64,000 nucleotides of DNA. Origin: Gigantopelta aegis (taxonomy: Eukaryota > Mollusca > Gastropoda > Neomphalida > Peltospiridae). The translations under genes and the position numbers were made by a program. Position 1 is the first letter of the stretch, and each line of letters begins with the position of its first letter. Location: positions 11,149,266-11,213,265 of the forward strand of contig NC_054713.1 in the NCBI RefSeq assembly GCF_016097555.1, in the 5' to 3' direction. Below are positions 12,505 through 22,269 of the stretch, piece by piece. The notes under the pieces were generated by a model. That model had not been told where the DNA came from. It ran no database searches and saw only the letters and a list, made by a program, of their open reading frames with translations.

Positions 12505-12666
12505 AAGGCGCATGTGCAGGGATTTCAGCGGGGTCGGGGTTATAGACTGTGTTGAGCGAAGTTTATATGGGGCTATGCTCCCTCAGAAAATACATTTCAA
12601 TTTTTTTCAAGCTTGGGCAAGTAAGGGTTTCTACCTCCAATACCCTCCCACTGCACATGCACCCGA
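12505..12666. mobile_element. 162-bp MITE inserted in a SINE, with TTCC flanks
   Basis: The SINE reading GGGTTTCCTCTCTAAG is split here. TTCC occurs on both sides (12501-12504 and 12667-12670), as expected for a 4-bp target duplication. The ends are imperfect inverted repeats: AAGGCGCATGTGCAGGG faces CCCACTGCACATGCACCC. Confidence 0.65.
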
Positions 12667-12723
12667 TTCCTCTCTAAGATTATGTCAAAATTACCAAATG
12701 TTAGACATCCAACAGCAGATGGA

Positions 12724-12792
12724 AGGAAGGATGGGATGTTTTATTTAACGACGCACTCAACACATTTTATTTACGGTTGTATGGCGTCGGAT
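12724..12792 (-). mobile_element. family 3 SINE 3' fragment, minus strand
   Basis: GGGATGTTTTATTTAACGAC followed by CACTCAACACATTTTATTTA and a GGCGTC block matches the 3' part of the element at 47371-47715. It sits inside the family 2 SINE, so it inserted later. Confidence 0.65.
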
Positions 12793-12829
12793 GATTATTA
12801 AATCAATATGCTCTAACATTGATGTGGTT

Positions 12830-12832
<3 letters not shown>

Positions 12833-12880
<48 letters not shown>
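12833..12880. repeat. CA microsatellite
   Basis: An uninterrupted (CA)n run follows the SINE end and precedes the 5' truncation point of the LINE. It makes the apparent ATG-initiated ORF start upstream of the real coding homology. Confidence 0.9.
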
Positions 12881-12881
<1 letters not shown>

Positions 12882-13601
12882 CTCCAGCCCCCCTAACTTT
12901 ACCCTTTTCAAACGAAACCGGCACCCACAGTTCCAACTACAATGCAGAAACCCATGCACTTATTCAGGCTGCTACAATGATCAAGGATGCAAAAGAAGAC
13001 TGTCAACAAGTTGTCTTCCTCACAGATGCTCTCTCAGTCCTACAAGCCTTGCAAGGAGAAAAACTTCCTCACCTGAATGAAGCCATGCAAGAGGTAGCAA
13101 AGGAAAGACGAGTAGCTCTACAGTGGATCCCAGCACATTGTGGGATTCCAGGAAATGAGGAAGCAGACAGGCTAGCCAAGCTAGGAGCTAATCATGTACA
13201 GCCCAGCAACAACATTAGCTTCTCAGAGAAGAAAACCTTGATAAAGGCAGCCAACAGACCCAGGACAGAACAAGATGATTACCACCTTCTCAGTCGCTTG
13301 GAACAAGTAACTCTGTTGAGACTCCGGACAGGCCACAACCGACTGAATGCTCACATGTTCAGAAAGTTTAAACTTGCAGCAACACCAACCTGCAGTTGTG
13401 GCCTGGAAGACCAAACAGCAGAACACATCTTACAGGCGTGTCCAATTCATCAAGACCTGAGACAAGCTGAGTGGCCAATCGAAACTGCCATACACACCAA
13501 ACTCTATGGAAAGAGAGGCGAACTGGAAAAAACAGCTCATTTTATCTTACAGACTGGACTATTGGTCTAAATTGTGAAAGAGAAAAAAAAAAAAAAAAAA
13601 A
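12881..13601 (+). mobile_element. 5'-truncated LINE 3' end: RNase H domain plus Cys/His knuckle
   Basis: An open frame from about 12881 to the TAA at 13568-13570 encodes the end of a non-LTR retrotransposon polyprotein. RNase H landmarks are SSNYNAETHALIQA (catalytic Glu), FLTDALSVLQAL (catalytic Asp) and WIPAHCGIPGNEEADRLAK (His, Asn, Glu, Asp). The first catalytic Asp lies upstream of the truncation and is missing. The C-terminus has CSCGLEDQTAEHILQACP, a knuckle typical of RNase H-bearing LINE tails. A 12-bp 3' UTR is followed by an A tract (about 13583-13601). RNase H points to an I-group-like LINE; the clade is not certain. The upstream (CA)n is not part of the protein. Confidence 0.85.
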
Positions 13602-13826
13602 CGAAATAATATTTATTTGAATTTGTCGATTTTAACACGTAAAATTAAGAAGTGAAAACGTTCATTGTCTACTTTAGTATATTTTATTTAAAAATATATA
13701 TACATGATTAATGTGTTACTAGTATACAAACTAAACTTTGAAAGTTCTACTAACACTAAAATATTAATTCTGAAATAGGAATTTACGATTGTCGATAATA
13801 CGTTGTCAAGATCAAACCGGTTTTAA

Positions 13827-14171
13827 CGAAAGACTCAACCGAACCTGCGAGCGGATGAGGAACTCTTCAATAAAAAGATGTCGAGAGTACGCGAGTGTAT
13901 GGAATGGCAGTTTGGAAAAGTTGTAAATAATTTTGCATTCTTGGACTTTAAAAAGAATTTAAAGGTCCTCCTTCAGCCAGTAGCGAAATATTATATGGTG
14001 GGTGCCATCTTGGCCAACTGCCATACATGCATATACGGCAGTCAGACCAGTGTTTTTTTAACGTATCACCACCTGCACTTGAAGAATATTTCGGACATTA
14101 AGGAGCAGCCAAATGCCACTTTCATGGAGCGACAGCAGCCATTAAAAAAGTACTATATTTCACATGCATAG
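13827..14171 (+). pseudogene. PIF/Harbinger transposase C-terminal fragment (DDE_Tnp_4-like)
   Basis: The open frame reads ADEELFNKKMSRVRECMEWQ, then FGKVVNNFAFLDFKKNLKVL and a segment with NCHTCIYGSQTSVF. In Harbinger-type transposases this is the last part of the catalytic domain; the Glu in RECMEW sits where the third acidic residue of the DDE triad is expected. The N-terminal two thirds, with both Asp residues, are absent, and an in-frame stop precedes at 13824-13826. A Myb/SANT-like gene converges from the other strand at 14339-15990. Harbinger elements typically encode both proteins, so this is probably the remnant of one element. Related remnants lie at 48780-49480. Confidence 0.65.
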
Positions 14172-14338
14172 GACACATTTTGCTCAACAATCACAAATTT
14201 TATTGTTCACTGTTAATTTTTCACTATAGTCTTAACAACACAGCCACCATCAGCAATAAATCACTGAATTATATATATTAAAATAAATTAATAAATTTAA
14301 ATATATTAGACTATAGTGTTCAGCAACTTGTTAATTTA

Positions 14339-14596
14339 TCATTGTGAAGATTTTGTTGGTTCATTAACTTTCCCATGTAATAGTTGTTTCAGCATGTCAA
14401 ACATTGCATTTTCACGAGCTAATCGTTGCTCATGCTCCAACTTTTCAAGTTGAAATTTTTGTTTATCTAATTCCAATTGTTCTTTTTTAAATGCAAGTTC
14501 TTCTGCCTGCTTTTAACGCATGTATACCATATACTCAGAAGCCAGTGAACTGTGTTCTCCTTAGATTTTCTTTGGTGTGATTTCCATGTCGGGATC
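14339..14596 (-). pseudogene. Myb/SANT-like gene, exon 3 (C-terminal coiled coil)
   Basis: Preceded on the minus strand by the acceptor TTGTTATTACAG. The phase matches exon 2: its last G plus AT gives Asp, then Pro-Asp-Met-Glu. The second half is strongly coiled-coil-like (AEELAFKKEQLELDKQKF, then QLEKLEHEQRLARENAMF) and ends at TGA 14339-14341. Two in-frame TAA codons occur in the first half, about 12 and 30 codons in, so the copy looks decayed unless those bases are spliced out or edited. This layout (DNA-binding N-terminus, C-terminal coiled coil) fits the accessory protein of PIF/Harbinger elements. Confidence 0.6.
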
Positions 14597-15147
14597 TGTA
14601 ATAACAAGTTATCCATTAGCAGATTGCAGAATTAATACAGTTGTTGATGATGTGTGTTATATTGATCCTAATTACATGCATAGCATTGATATCTGTACAA
14701 ACATTTGCAACTAAATATGAACGAGGTTCAATGTTGATAAAGGGAGAGATGGGTCAGCACCTTACTTGTTCTCCTAATAGAGATGGAGATTGATTTCTGT
14801 GGTTGGTTGTTCAAACATTAGTTAACGTAACAAGTGCTTAAGAGCCATCTTCAAAACTAGATATTAAATCAATACTTAAATAGCAATTGAAAAAAAAAAG
14901 AGTTGAAACTTCACTTAGAACAACATAAAGTATCCACTCATTATTAAAGTATATTATACAATAATACTCGACAGATAAATATTATGCTAGCCCAGGGTTA
15001 GCGTAACAATACTTTGAACTGCTGGTCCTGGTTTAATCATGTTCTTGGAAGTGCAACAATTAAAACTTGAATATATTTTTTATAATTTTGATTGTGTATG
15101 GCCCTCCTATTGACAAGCCTACTTTAAAACATTATAGTACTGTATAC
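14597..15147 (-). other. intron 2 of the Myb/SANT-like gene
   Basis: Bounded on the minus strand by a GTATAC donor (after ACACAGG, exon ending 15148) and a TTATTACAG acceptor (exon starting 14596). No other gene is seen inside. Confidence 0.55.
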
Positions 15148-15320
15148 CCTGTGTCCGTTTCAGTGTTTCCATGACCACTTTCCGAATCTCTAAACCCTGT
15201 GATTCTTTCATCACTTCCTTTGTAGCTGCATTCATCTTCAATACCTCTCGTTTCTCCTCGAGGGCTGCTAGATCTGTCAGCAGTTGAGACCTTTCAGTGT
15301 ATTCCTCAGATGTTCCGGAA
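15148..15320 (-). CDS. Myb/SANT-like DNA-binding protein, exon 2
   Basis: On the minus strand the acceptor TTTTTCTTGCAG precedes this exon. Its first T completes the Ala codon begun by exon 1 (GC), giving LRA-SGTSEEYTERSQLL, exactly the junction expected for the family. The exon continues as a Lys/Glu-rich helix (LAALEEKREVLKMNAATKEV) and ends TLKRTQ before a GTATAC donor. Length is 173 nt. No stop lies inside. Confidence 0.7.
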
Positions 15321-15766
15321 CTGCAAGAAAAACCATAGATTATAGAAGGCACCATATCGATTTGTGATATCACCGATTTTACTTAATTCATATCAATAAT
15401 TAGATTCAACAAAACTACTAAATAGGGAATATAATTATTAACCTGTAACGGACATGATTTTAAGGATAACCAAAGTAGAATAGGTGATGGAGGAAGGAGG
15501 TGGGGTTGGGGGGAGGGGGATAGGGTGCTGAAAGACGATGTACTATATTTTAAAAGGAAAAAACATTTCAGATAGCACTTTCCCAGTTTTCCTCTATATG
15601 CATTTTAAGTATATATTTCATTATTATTTGTATATAGTAGGACAAAAAATGTAGTTATATGGTCATGGAGTGCTGGGTGCGGGGGAGATTCATACACACT
15701 GGTCTGTTTGCATAATAATGTGGCATCTGTGTTGTTTCTGTGATACAAGCAGTCAACTTGGTTTAC
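15321..15766 (-). other. intron 1 of the Myb/SANT-like gene
   Basis: Bounded by a GTAAAC donor (minus strand, 15766 downward) and a TTTTTCTTGCAG acceptor. Contains a G-rich tract near 15490-15530. Confidence 0.65.
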
Positions 15767-15990
15767 GCTCGTAAAGACTCCATTTCATTTTTCTTGTGTG
15801 CGTCCAGTAGAGTTTTAACTCTGTCCTTGCATGCCCGTTCAGTTATGACACTGTCCGGTCTGATCATCTGTATAATTTCATTAACTTGTTTGACCACTTT
15901 TAGCCACTTGTCTTTAGCACCATGAAAAGCGATCAATTCTTTTAGAAGTGTAATATCAAGTGCCGGATGAAAACGCATTGTGAGTTGATA
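15767..15990 (-). CDS. Myb/SANT-like DNA-binding protein, exon 1 (DNA-binding domain)
   Basis: ATG at 15976-15978 (minus) opens MRFHPALDITLLKELIAF, then DKWLKVVKQVNEII and VITERACKDRVKTLLDAH. This is a trihelix/SANT-like fold: Trp-anchored helices and a final RACKDRV recognition helix. It ends KNEMESLR plus GC before a GTAAAC donor. Upstream of the ATG is a pyrimidine-rich acceptor (TTTCTTTCAG at 15991 and beyond), and the frame stays open from it (YQLT-M). So either the ATG is the start after a 5' UTR exon, or an upstream coding exon exists. The gene is convergent with the Harbinger transposase fragment at 13827-14171. Confidence 0.7.
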
Positions 15991-16781
15991 CTGAAAGAAA
16001 CGACAACAAATAAATAAATAAATACATGTACTCTTTGATGTTTTATCATAGTTTTATACTTGTAGATGTAAATTTCATGCACACTTATCCATTTAATCTA
16101 AAATTGGTGATGTTAAGCCCGAAAAATCTCAGCGATTTATTCTTAGGCCAGATAACGTGGTCTTTGTAATAATTTTAGTTAATTTTTGTTGAAAATAGCC
16201 CTCAAAGGGTTTTAATATGCTACATGTATGTTCATAGTGATTTTATTTTCTGTAATCAATGTGTCATGCAGTGGTAATTGTTTACCGTGTACCAGCTGGA
16301 GCCACAGAACACAATTCCAGCTGTGTTGGCGGTATTCCGCAGTCCACGCAAAAGCCGACAGGAATCCGCAGCCTGAACTTGTGTCACCTGTACACCATGA
16401 GCACGGGTATGTAAGACCCTTTCAGTAATTGACTTTGTAAGTCTGACTGTCTCTCTCTCACTTTTGATGTGGTCCACCCCGTTGTGACGGGTCTTCTGTT
16501 CTTGTGGTATGAAATATGTCCTTTCTTGAAACCAAATTATAATAATTCCAATCTCTAAAAATCCCTTTATTATAAACCCTTGGATTGGTCAAATTCGTAT
16601 CACGTGATGATAAAAACTGGCATTCATAGCACCATGAATTTCAGTTTAGCACTATTTTTGGCTATATAGCCGGAACTACTTTATGAATTATGTCAACAAA
16701 GGAATCCCCGAGGAATTTCCTTGAGATTCTATTTTTAGACATCAAACAGTAATCGTCTGCTGTCAAACTTCTAAAGATCTT
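15991..16781. other. region upstream of the Myb/SANT-like gene; no gene confirmed
   Basis: A minus-strand open frame at 16256-16477 (HTRAHGVQVTQVQAADSCR) has a possible donor (CTG then GTACAC). It could be an upstream exon, but no family was recognised. Confidence 0.3.
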
Positions 16782-16872
16782 CACATATAAATTATACCAT
16801 ACAAAATAGGTCGCTTCAGACATTTTTTATTAAAGGTTAAAAGTTACGTTATATGTTTATAGTGAATTCAAA
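16782..16872. repeat. ~95-bp direct repeat, copy 1
   Basis: TCACATATAAATTATACCAT, then ACAAAATAGGTCGCTTCAGA and GTGAATTCAAAAT, recur in the same order and orientation at 17486-17591. Small indels separate the copies. Confidence 0.8.
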
Positions 16873-17485
16873 ATCCCACAGCTAAAAATCTATTTTGCCG
16901 ATCCAAGAAAAGTATATAATTCCAATGGAATTTGGTATTTTACAAAAGCGATTTCAAAAACAAAATTCAGTCAGTTCATGCCAACCATTAGCAGTAACGC
17001 GCATTCAACGGCATTGTAGTATGACGTACACAACACATAGTTTCTAAGTTTGCGCGCCACTGCGATGCAATCTTTAAACGAGTCGGGTTTTGAAACTAGG
17101 CATATCATGTACATGTCGGGACACAGGAATTCGAAGCTACAACAGAGAATGTTCCACTTTCCAAAAACGTAACATGAGCGTGGCACTGTCAAATCTCACG
17201 AATACTTGAGTCGCACCACTTGAAGTCACACATGGTAAAACCATCCTGTTGCCACTTCCACAATTACAAGGCCAGTAAACACAGAAACTCGCGACACACC
17301 TGTTTCATCCATTTCCGGAAACATTGAAACCACTTTTTCCATGTCAAATCTATCAACACATGGAATTATCACCCACTCAAAATTTTATAACTGTAATTTC
17401 AACGTCGTAATTGGTAAATCTGGACAGTAATAAAAAAATGGCGCCCATCCACAGTTCGTAGTTAAATATTCATACACCAACCGCT
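16873..17485. other. spacer between direct repeats; no gene seen
   Basis: A minus-strand 73-codon frame (16971-17192) has no recognisable domain. The spacer plus one repeat could be an insertion between long direct repeats, but no ends were identified. Confidence 0.35.
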
Positions 17486-17591
17486 TCACATATAAATTAT
17501 AGCATACAAAATAGGTCGCTTCAGACATTTTTATTACAGGTTAAAAGTTATTAAAATTACTTACGTTATATGTTTTTAGTGAATTCAAAAT
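17486..17591. repeat. ~95-bp direct repeat, copy 2
   Basis: Second copy of 16782-16872, with an extra TTATTAAAATTAC-type insertion near 17548-17560. Confidence 0.8.
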
Positions 17592-18176
17592 GTTTTTAGT
17601 TGGTACTGACATTTAATGCAAAAAATTAATATGAATTGTATTAATGATTGTAACATTGTCATTCTCTCATTCGGCTATTGACGGAAAAAGCCGAACCACC
17701 ATAGGGATTCCGCTAATGTTGAGTATGAATTTCGTGTTAATAAAATAGGAAATAGTTGGAAAATAGAGTTCACTTTTTATTTTAAAGAGCTTTACATTAA
17801 TGACATGGTTATGTGTTTGGAATTATAAGAATTGAACGTGAATGTTTTTAAATGGTTTGCTTAAAACTATGATGATTGTCAGTCTTTTGCTGGTGCATGG
17901 GTAGTAATATTAAATGAAGGCAATTTATATCCATGTGTTGATACATGCAAACACATTTGTACTGGCATTTTGTGCAGATTAGAGGGTGGGTACTGTAAAC
18001 TTCCTGTTAGTGCTTAAAACGATACGTGACAGTATAGTTTCTTCGAATAATTATCAATGGGAGGTACCACACTGTCAGTATATACTGGCCCGGAGGTTTG
18101 AAACGTTACTTCTGTTAGTTTCATTAAGAATTGTTACTATGGTCGTCAATAGGAATTTATTTGGTCTAATGGAACC
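17592..18176. other. AT-rich stretch, no gene seen
   Basis: No repeat shared within the window was noted, and no splice-bounded open frame with a domain. Confidence 0.35.
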
Positions 18177-18382
18177 TGATAAGTATAACCCGGTTCATAA
18201 TGGTATGCAAATTTGCAAGGTCTCTAGGTAATGTGTTGCTGTGGATGGATCATTTGCTTACAAGCCAACAAGACCTGTATACCTGAGCGTAACGTTTTCA
18301 AAGATTTAGTTAAAATACGTGACGTCAAACTAATTTGACGTCATATTACGGATGGCAGCGACTTTAGTACTGTGATTTACTA
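18177..18382. repeat. ~205-bp segmental repeat, copy 1
   Basis: Shares ATGGTATGCAAATTTGCAA, GGTAATGTGTTGCTGTGGAT, GCGTAACGTTTTCAAAGATT and TACGGATGGCAGCGACTTTA with 20551-20769 in the same orientation. Copy 2 has a short insertion after CAAACTAATTTG. Confidence 0.85.
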
Positions 18383-18409
18383 AAAAGAGGGCATAAAATT
18401 TGGCAAGAA

Positions 18410-18563
18410 AGATTTTGTCGTTCGTCTGTCGGTTATGCAAAACCAATATCGACATAAACGACGGATCGTTCGTGCAAAAACTATAATCGCTCGTCAGAAA
18501 ATGTAAACTGACGTGTTTTGGCTAATATAACTATTTTTGGAATAAAATAAGAGAACGGGCCTA
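18410..18563. repeat. left flank shared by fold-back copies 2 and 3
   Basis: GTCGGTTATGCAAAACCAAT, ACGACGGATCGTTCGTGC and GTTTTGGCTAATAT match 52622-52756, which lies in the same position beside fold-back copy 3. The right flanks differ. Confidence 0.75.
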
Positions 18564-19225
18564 TTGTCCGAACTAAATTGTTAACAATTACGAAAAGTTA
18601 CTCTCCTACCTTTAATTGCCGTTACATATCCTCCAAAATTTGTCCAGACACAAATCTTGAAAAAACCATTACAATGACACAGATTCCATATACCAGATGA
18701 TAACCATGTCACCTATATCGACTTCGCTGAGAGCGCATAGGGAAAAAAGCATGTAATTTTGTATCAGCTGCCATTTTGACTTTTTATGGAATATTCTTCA
18801 AGAGGGGTGAAAGGATAGGACTTAATCTAACAACGTCATAACATGTTATGATATAAAAGCAAACGTGAAGACGTCATATTATTATTATTTTTTATTATTA
18901 TTACTATTATTATTATTTTAATGATACCACTAGAGATCATCGATTTCATAGTAATTGTGTCACATACTTTGGAGGCTTTCACCCCTCTTGAAAAGTATTC
19001 CATAAACAAGCAACATGGCAGACGGCAGAAAACTGCATGTATTTTTCCCTATGCAATCTCAGCAAAGACAATATCGGCGACATCGTTGCAGTCTCGTGTG
19101 TGGAATCTGTATATTTGTAGTGGTTTTTTTGCAATTTGTGTCTGGACAAACTTTGGAGGAAATCTAACGGCAATTAAAGGTAGGAGAGTAATTTTGTGTA
19201 GTTGTTAACAATTTGGTTCGGACAA
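18564..19225. mobile_element. fold-back TA-target element, copy 2 (662 bp)
   Basis: Starts TTGTCCGAACTAAATTG and ends CAATTTGGTTCGGACAA, flanked by TA (18562-18563 and 19226-19227). Internal order is inverted relative to copy 1 in the middle (CATACCAGATGATAACCATG at the left, CACCCCTCTTGAAAAG at the right). Minus and plus ORFs across it are by-products. Confidence 0.8.
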
Positions 19226-19227
19226 TA

Positions 19228-20241
19228 GCATTGCAGGTGTGAGAAAGAGAGAAAAAAAATGTATCCGTTTGAACTAGACATCGCGGTCAATTACAAAGTC
19301 GGCACTGTCATTAGAAGTGTCAATAACATTTAGTAACATAGTCCCACGCCCCCTTTGATCATTTCTCTACGTGCGGAAAACAATACGCGGTTTGGAAATT
19401 AAAGCGGTTTATGAGTATTTATTGGTTTATGAGTATTTATTAAATGTTACGCTAAAACTGAGCTCATGAAAGGAGCATTGGGCAGCGGTTTAAGATACAT
19501 TGTTGATATATATATATAATTTTTAAAGGTATGTAATAAACAGAGAACCTCACATACGTTATTTTCGCTTCCTATTTATTGCACACGTTTATTGCGCACA
19601 ATAGACTCGTGAAATAAGTACGAAGCGAAAAAAACGTGTGTGTAGTTCTGTATATTTATTTACTTTTTGACACCTGTGTGGTTACATTGAAATTTATGCA
19701 TTAATTCTGAAACATGTATTGTAATGAAAACAAGTACAACCCATACTAAATCAATTATTAAATATGACATACACAGCGAAGAAAATAGTACGTTTAATAA
19801 GGGACTTTAAAATAACGAAGTGGAAATTTGAACATGATGAAACACTGAGTTGCAGCATCGATTGGATCGATCGACGATTCGCAGAACTTCGGGTTTTTCT
19901 GTTCAGACCCGGAAGCTTTGAGCTTTGAGCTTCCGGGAAATCCCCGTTTCGTTCAGACTATTGTTTGGCGCCAACAAGTACTCCCCTGTAATAGAACCGA
20001 TGGGGTAGCGTGCTGAAATGTAAATGGCAGCTTTCAAGTTAGTCCCAGCATACTAAATAATAACAATAATTTAGTATTTATGATAAGAATTTGGAGAAAA
20101 GCTACGAAAATCGCCCATCTTAGATTCTCATTTGATTACCGTTGCCGGTTAACCTTTTCATTTGTATCTGAACCACTGGAGAACATCGTGCAAACACTAA
20201 TACCACACGAACGACATATCGTTTGTCTGAAAAAAATCAAA
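19228..20241. other. no gene seen; weak imperfect inverted repeat
   Basis: About 19546-19650 contains an imperfect hairpin (TTTTCGCTTCCTATTTATTG facing its diverged complement ending CGAAGCGAAAAAAACGTG). The open frame at 20080-20268 has no recognised domain and runs into the array start. Confidence 0.35.
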
Positions 20242-20298
20242 TTTTATGCAGTCCTGCATCATACTTAATACATTCAATATATTTAACTGGATACTTAC

Positions 20299-20366
20299 GC
20301 AAAGAAGTTGTCTTGTTGACCTATACGGTCGAAAAGCTCCCATCTCTGCTTTTTAATTTGACTAAT
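20299..20366 (-). CDS. exon-like module A (68 nt, open)
   Basis: Acceptor ATTTTACAG, donor GTAAGTATCC. Reads ISQIKKQRWELFDRIG then QQDNFF, ending two bases into a codon. It is the most diverged and shortest module, two codons shorter than the 74-nt norm. It lies at the downstream (3') end of the minus-strand series. Assignment as a real exon is inferred from splice sites and paralogy only. Confidence 0.5.
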
Positions 20367-20550
20367 CTGTAAAATTATGTCATTAAATATATAATTATTA
20401 TTAGTATTCGGTATTCAGTCTGAAACTGGTATTCCAATATTCGATGGAAACGACGAGCAAATATTTGAATATCAACGAAATAGCAACTGATTTGCGGTGT
20501 TAATCTCCCTATAACTTACCCACGATATCCATGTCATAAACTCATGTGAT

Positions 20551-20769
20551 AAGTTTAGTGTATTAACTCGGTTAATAATGGTATGCAAATTTGCAACGTC
20601 TCTAGGTAATGTGTTGCTGTGGATGGGTCATTTGCTTACAAGCCAACAGGACCTGTATACCTGAGCGTAACGTTTTCAAAGATTTAGTTAAAATGCGTGA
20701 CGTCAAACTAATTTGTGCTAATCGTGACGACATCATATTACGGATGGCAGCGACTTTAGTACTGTGAAT
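20551..20769. repeat. ~205-bp segmental repeat, copy 2
   Basis: Copy of 18177-18382. It sits inside the exon array, between modules A and B. Confidence 0.8.
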
Positions 20770-20815
20770 TACAAAAATTTTATTAAAATTTTATTTTAGA
20801 AGTGTTATAGGATAA

Positions 20816-20968
20816 ATAGAATTCGCTACTCGTGTTTTTTAATATGTAAAATATCAGCCTCATCTAGTTAATCGGTATTTGTCTCTGCAGAGCCTCGACA
20901 AATACCGATTAACATAGACTCGGTTGATATTTTCTCATATTAAAAAATACTTGTGACGAATCCTCTAT
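20816..20968. mobile_element. fold-back MITE, ~150 bp
   Basis: Arms of about 68 bp: TTTTTTAATATG and GTTAATCGGTATTTGTC on the left face GACAAATACCGATTAAC and CATATTAAAAAATA on the right, around a short CTGCAG-containing loop. The right end abuts an array block, so it inserted at or next to the array. Confidence 0.75.
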
Positions 20969-20984
20969 ATATTTAACTGGATAC

Positions 20985-21058
20985 GCGAAGAATTCATCAT
21001 GCTGTCCTATTAAGTCAAGTAGCCCTCTTCGTTCCTTCCTCATCTTACTGTAATATGT
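20985..21058 (-). CDS. exon-like module B (74 nt, open)
   Basis: Acceptor TTTTCTAACTACAG. Reads TYYSKMRKERRGLLDLIG then QHDEFF plus two bases. The donor has shrunk from GTAAGTATCC to GTATCC, so splicing is less certain. Closest in sequence to the plus-strand module at 59829-59902 (shared YSKM). Confidence 0.5.
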
Positions 21059-21355
21059 CTGTAGTTAGAAAACAATAATCGTGAAGAAAATGATGTCATT
21101 AAATATATAATTATTATTAGTATTCGGTATTCAGTCTGAAACTGTTATTCCAATATTTGATGGAAATGACCAGCAAATATTTGAATAGGAACTAAATTAC
21201 AACTGACTCATTAAACTAACGTGGGTTTTTTTTAATGGTTTGAATTACTGCTGGAGAGCCTCTCTTCTGTTAATCTCCAACCTCTCCCCTTCCCCACATG
21301 TCATCAGTCCTGGATCATACTTAATACATTCAATATTATTTAACTGGATACTTTT

Positions 21356-21430
21356 GCAAAGACGTCCTCTTGTTGGCCAATTAGCTCAAGGAGCTCCCTT
21401 CTCTGTTTTTTTTATTTCACTGTACTATGT
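21356..21430 (-). pseudogene. exon-like module C, broken
   Basis: Good acceptor (TTAACTACAG), but the donor reads AAAAGTATCC, codon 2 is TAG, and the A run has one extra base. Probably not usable as an exon. Confidence 0.5.
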
Positions 21431-21627
21431 CTGTAGTTAAAAAAACACAACAATAATCGTGAAGAAAATGATGTCATTAAATATATAATTATTATTAGTA
21501 TTTGGTATTCAGTCTGAAACAATATTCGATGGAAACGACTCATTAAACTAAGGGGGTTAATCTACCCTTCAACTCCCACCAGCAATCCACCACATGTCGT
21601 CAGTCCTGGATCATTCTTAATACTAAT

Positions 21628-21759
21628 AGACTCCATCGTATGTGGCCATGTGGGATAGAAAAAATATACCCGAGGTGGTGGACGCCTCGTCCCATGTCGA
21701 AATTTCCACCACCGAGGGTGTACTTTTTCTATCCTATATGACCGCATATAATGGAGTCT
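21628..21759. mobile_element. 132-bp fold-back insertion inside type-2 array units
   Basis: The left arm begins AGACTCCATCGTATGTGG and the right arm reads inward AGACTCCATTATATGCGG. Arms of about 55 bp surround a short loop (GACGCCTCGTCCCATG). Further copies: 22464-22595, 24356-24488, and longer versions at 26856-27025 and 28480-28650. Each sits at the same point of the unit, so it was amplified with the array. Confidence 0.7.
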
Positions 21760-21781
21760 TTATATGTAACTCGATACTTAT

Positions 21782-21855
21782 GCTTGGAAGGCTTCATCAT
21801 ATGCAAGCTCTTCCAATAGGTGTCGCTATGCCCTTCTCAAGTCACTGTAATATCT
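21782..21855 (-). pseudogene. type-2 exon-like module D (74 nt, donor lost)
   Basis: Acceptor TTAACTACAG is intact. Reads RYYSDLRRA, a TAG, then RHLLEELAYDEAFQ. The donor is ATAAGTATC instead of GTAAGTATC. Close copies at 22618-22691 and 24511-24584; diverged ones at 27051-27124 and 28676-28749. All share the TAG and the AT donor, so the damage predates amplification. Confidence 0.55.
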
Positions 21856-22269
21856 CTGTAGTTAACACATATAATATATTTAACTGAATATTTGCTGCTG
21901 GAGAGTCTCGTGTGGTTTTACTGTTTACACGAACGATTACTTACTGCTGGAGAGCCTCTCTTCTGTTAATCTGCCCCTCCCCACTTCCACACAAGTCATC
22001 AGTCCAAGATCATACTTACCACATTCAATATATTTAACTGGATACTTACTGCTGGAGTGTCTCGTGTGGTTTTAGTGTTTACACAAACGATTACTTACTG
22101 CTCGAGACCTTCTCTTCTGTTAATCTCCCACCTCCCGACATGTCATCAGTCCTGGATCATACTTAATACATTCAATATATTTAACTGGATACTTATGCAA
22201 AGACGTTCTCTTGTTGGCCGATTAGCTCGAGGAACTCCCTTCTTTGTTTTTCAATTTGAATGTACTGTC

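Larger units (their letters stand above)
12370..12835 (+). mobile_element. family 2 SINE interrupted by two later insertions
   Basis: SINE blocks occur in order: GGTCAGTCTAGGATCGATCC (B box region), GTGGGATGGTACATATAA, ATGTAGCGGGTTTCC, then after a gap TCCTCTCTAAGATTATGTCA and CCAAATGTTAGACATCCAA, and after a second gap GATGATTATTAAATCAATAT and the GTTAAACACACA end. The gaps are a 162-bp MITE (12505-12666) and a minus-strand SINE piece (about 12724-12792). Confidence 0.75.
21434..22269 (-). repeat. 836-bp higher-order repeat, copy 1
   Basis: Contains a type-2 module (21782-21855) with a fold-back insertion (21628-21759), plus a basic module (22197-22268). The next 836 bp (22270-23106) repeat it with only a few differences, and 24170-25005 is a third close copy. 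Near identity implies recent amplification. Confidence 0.8.

Noticed and set aside
12791-12880. Annotated start of the RNase H ORF including His-Thr repeats
   Set aside because: That part translates the CA microsatellite; homology begins only after it.
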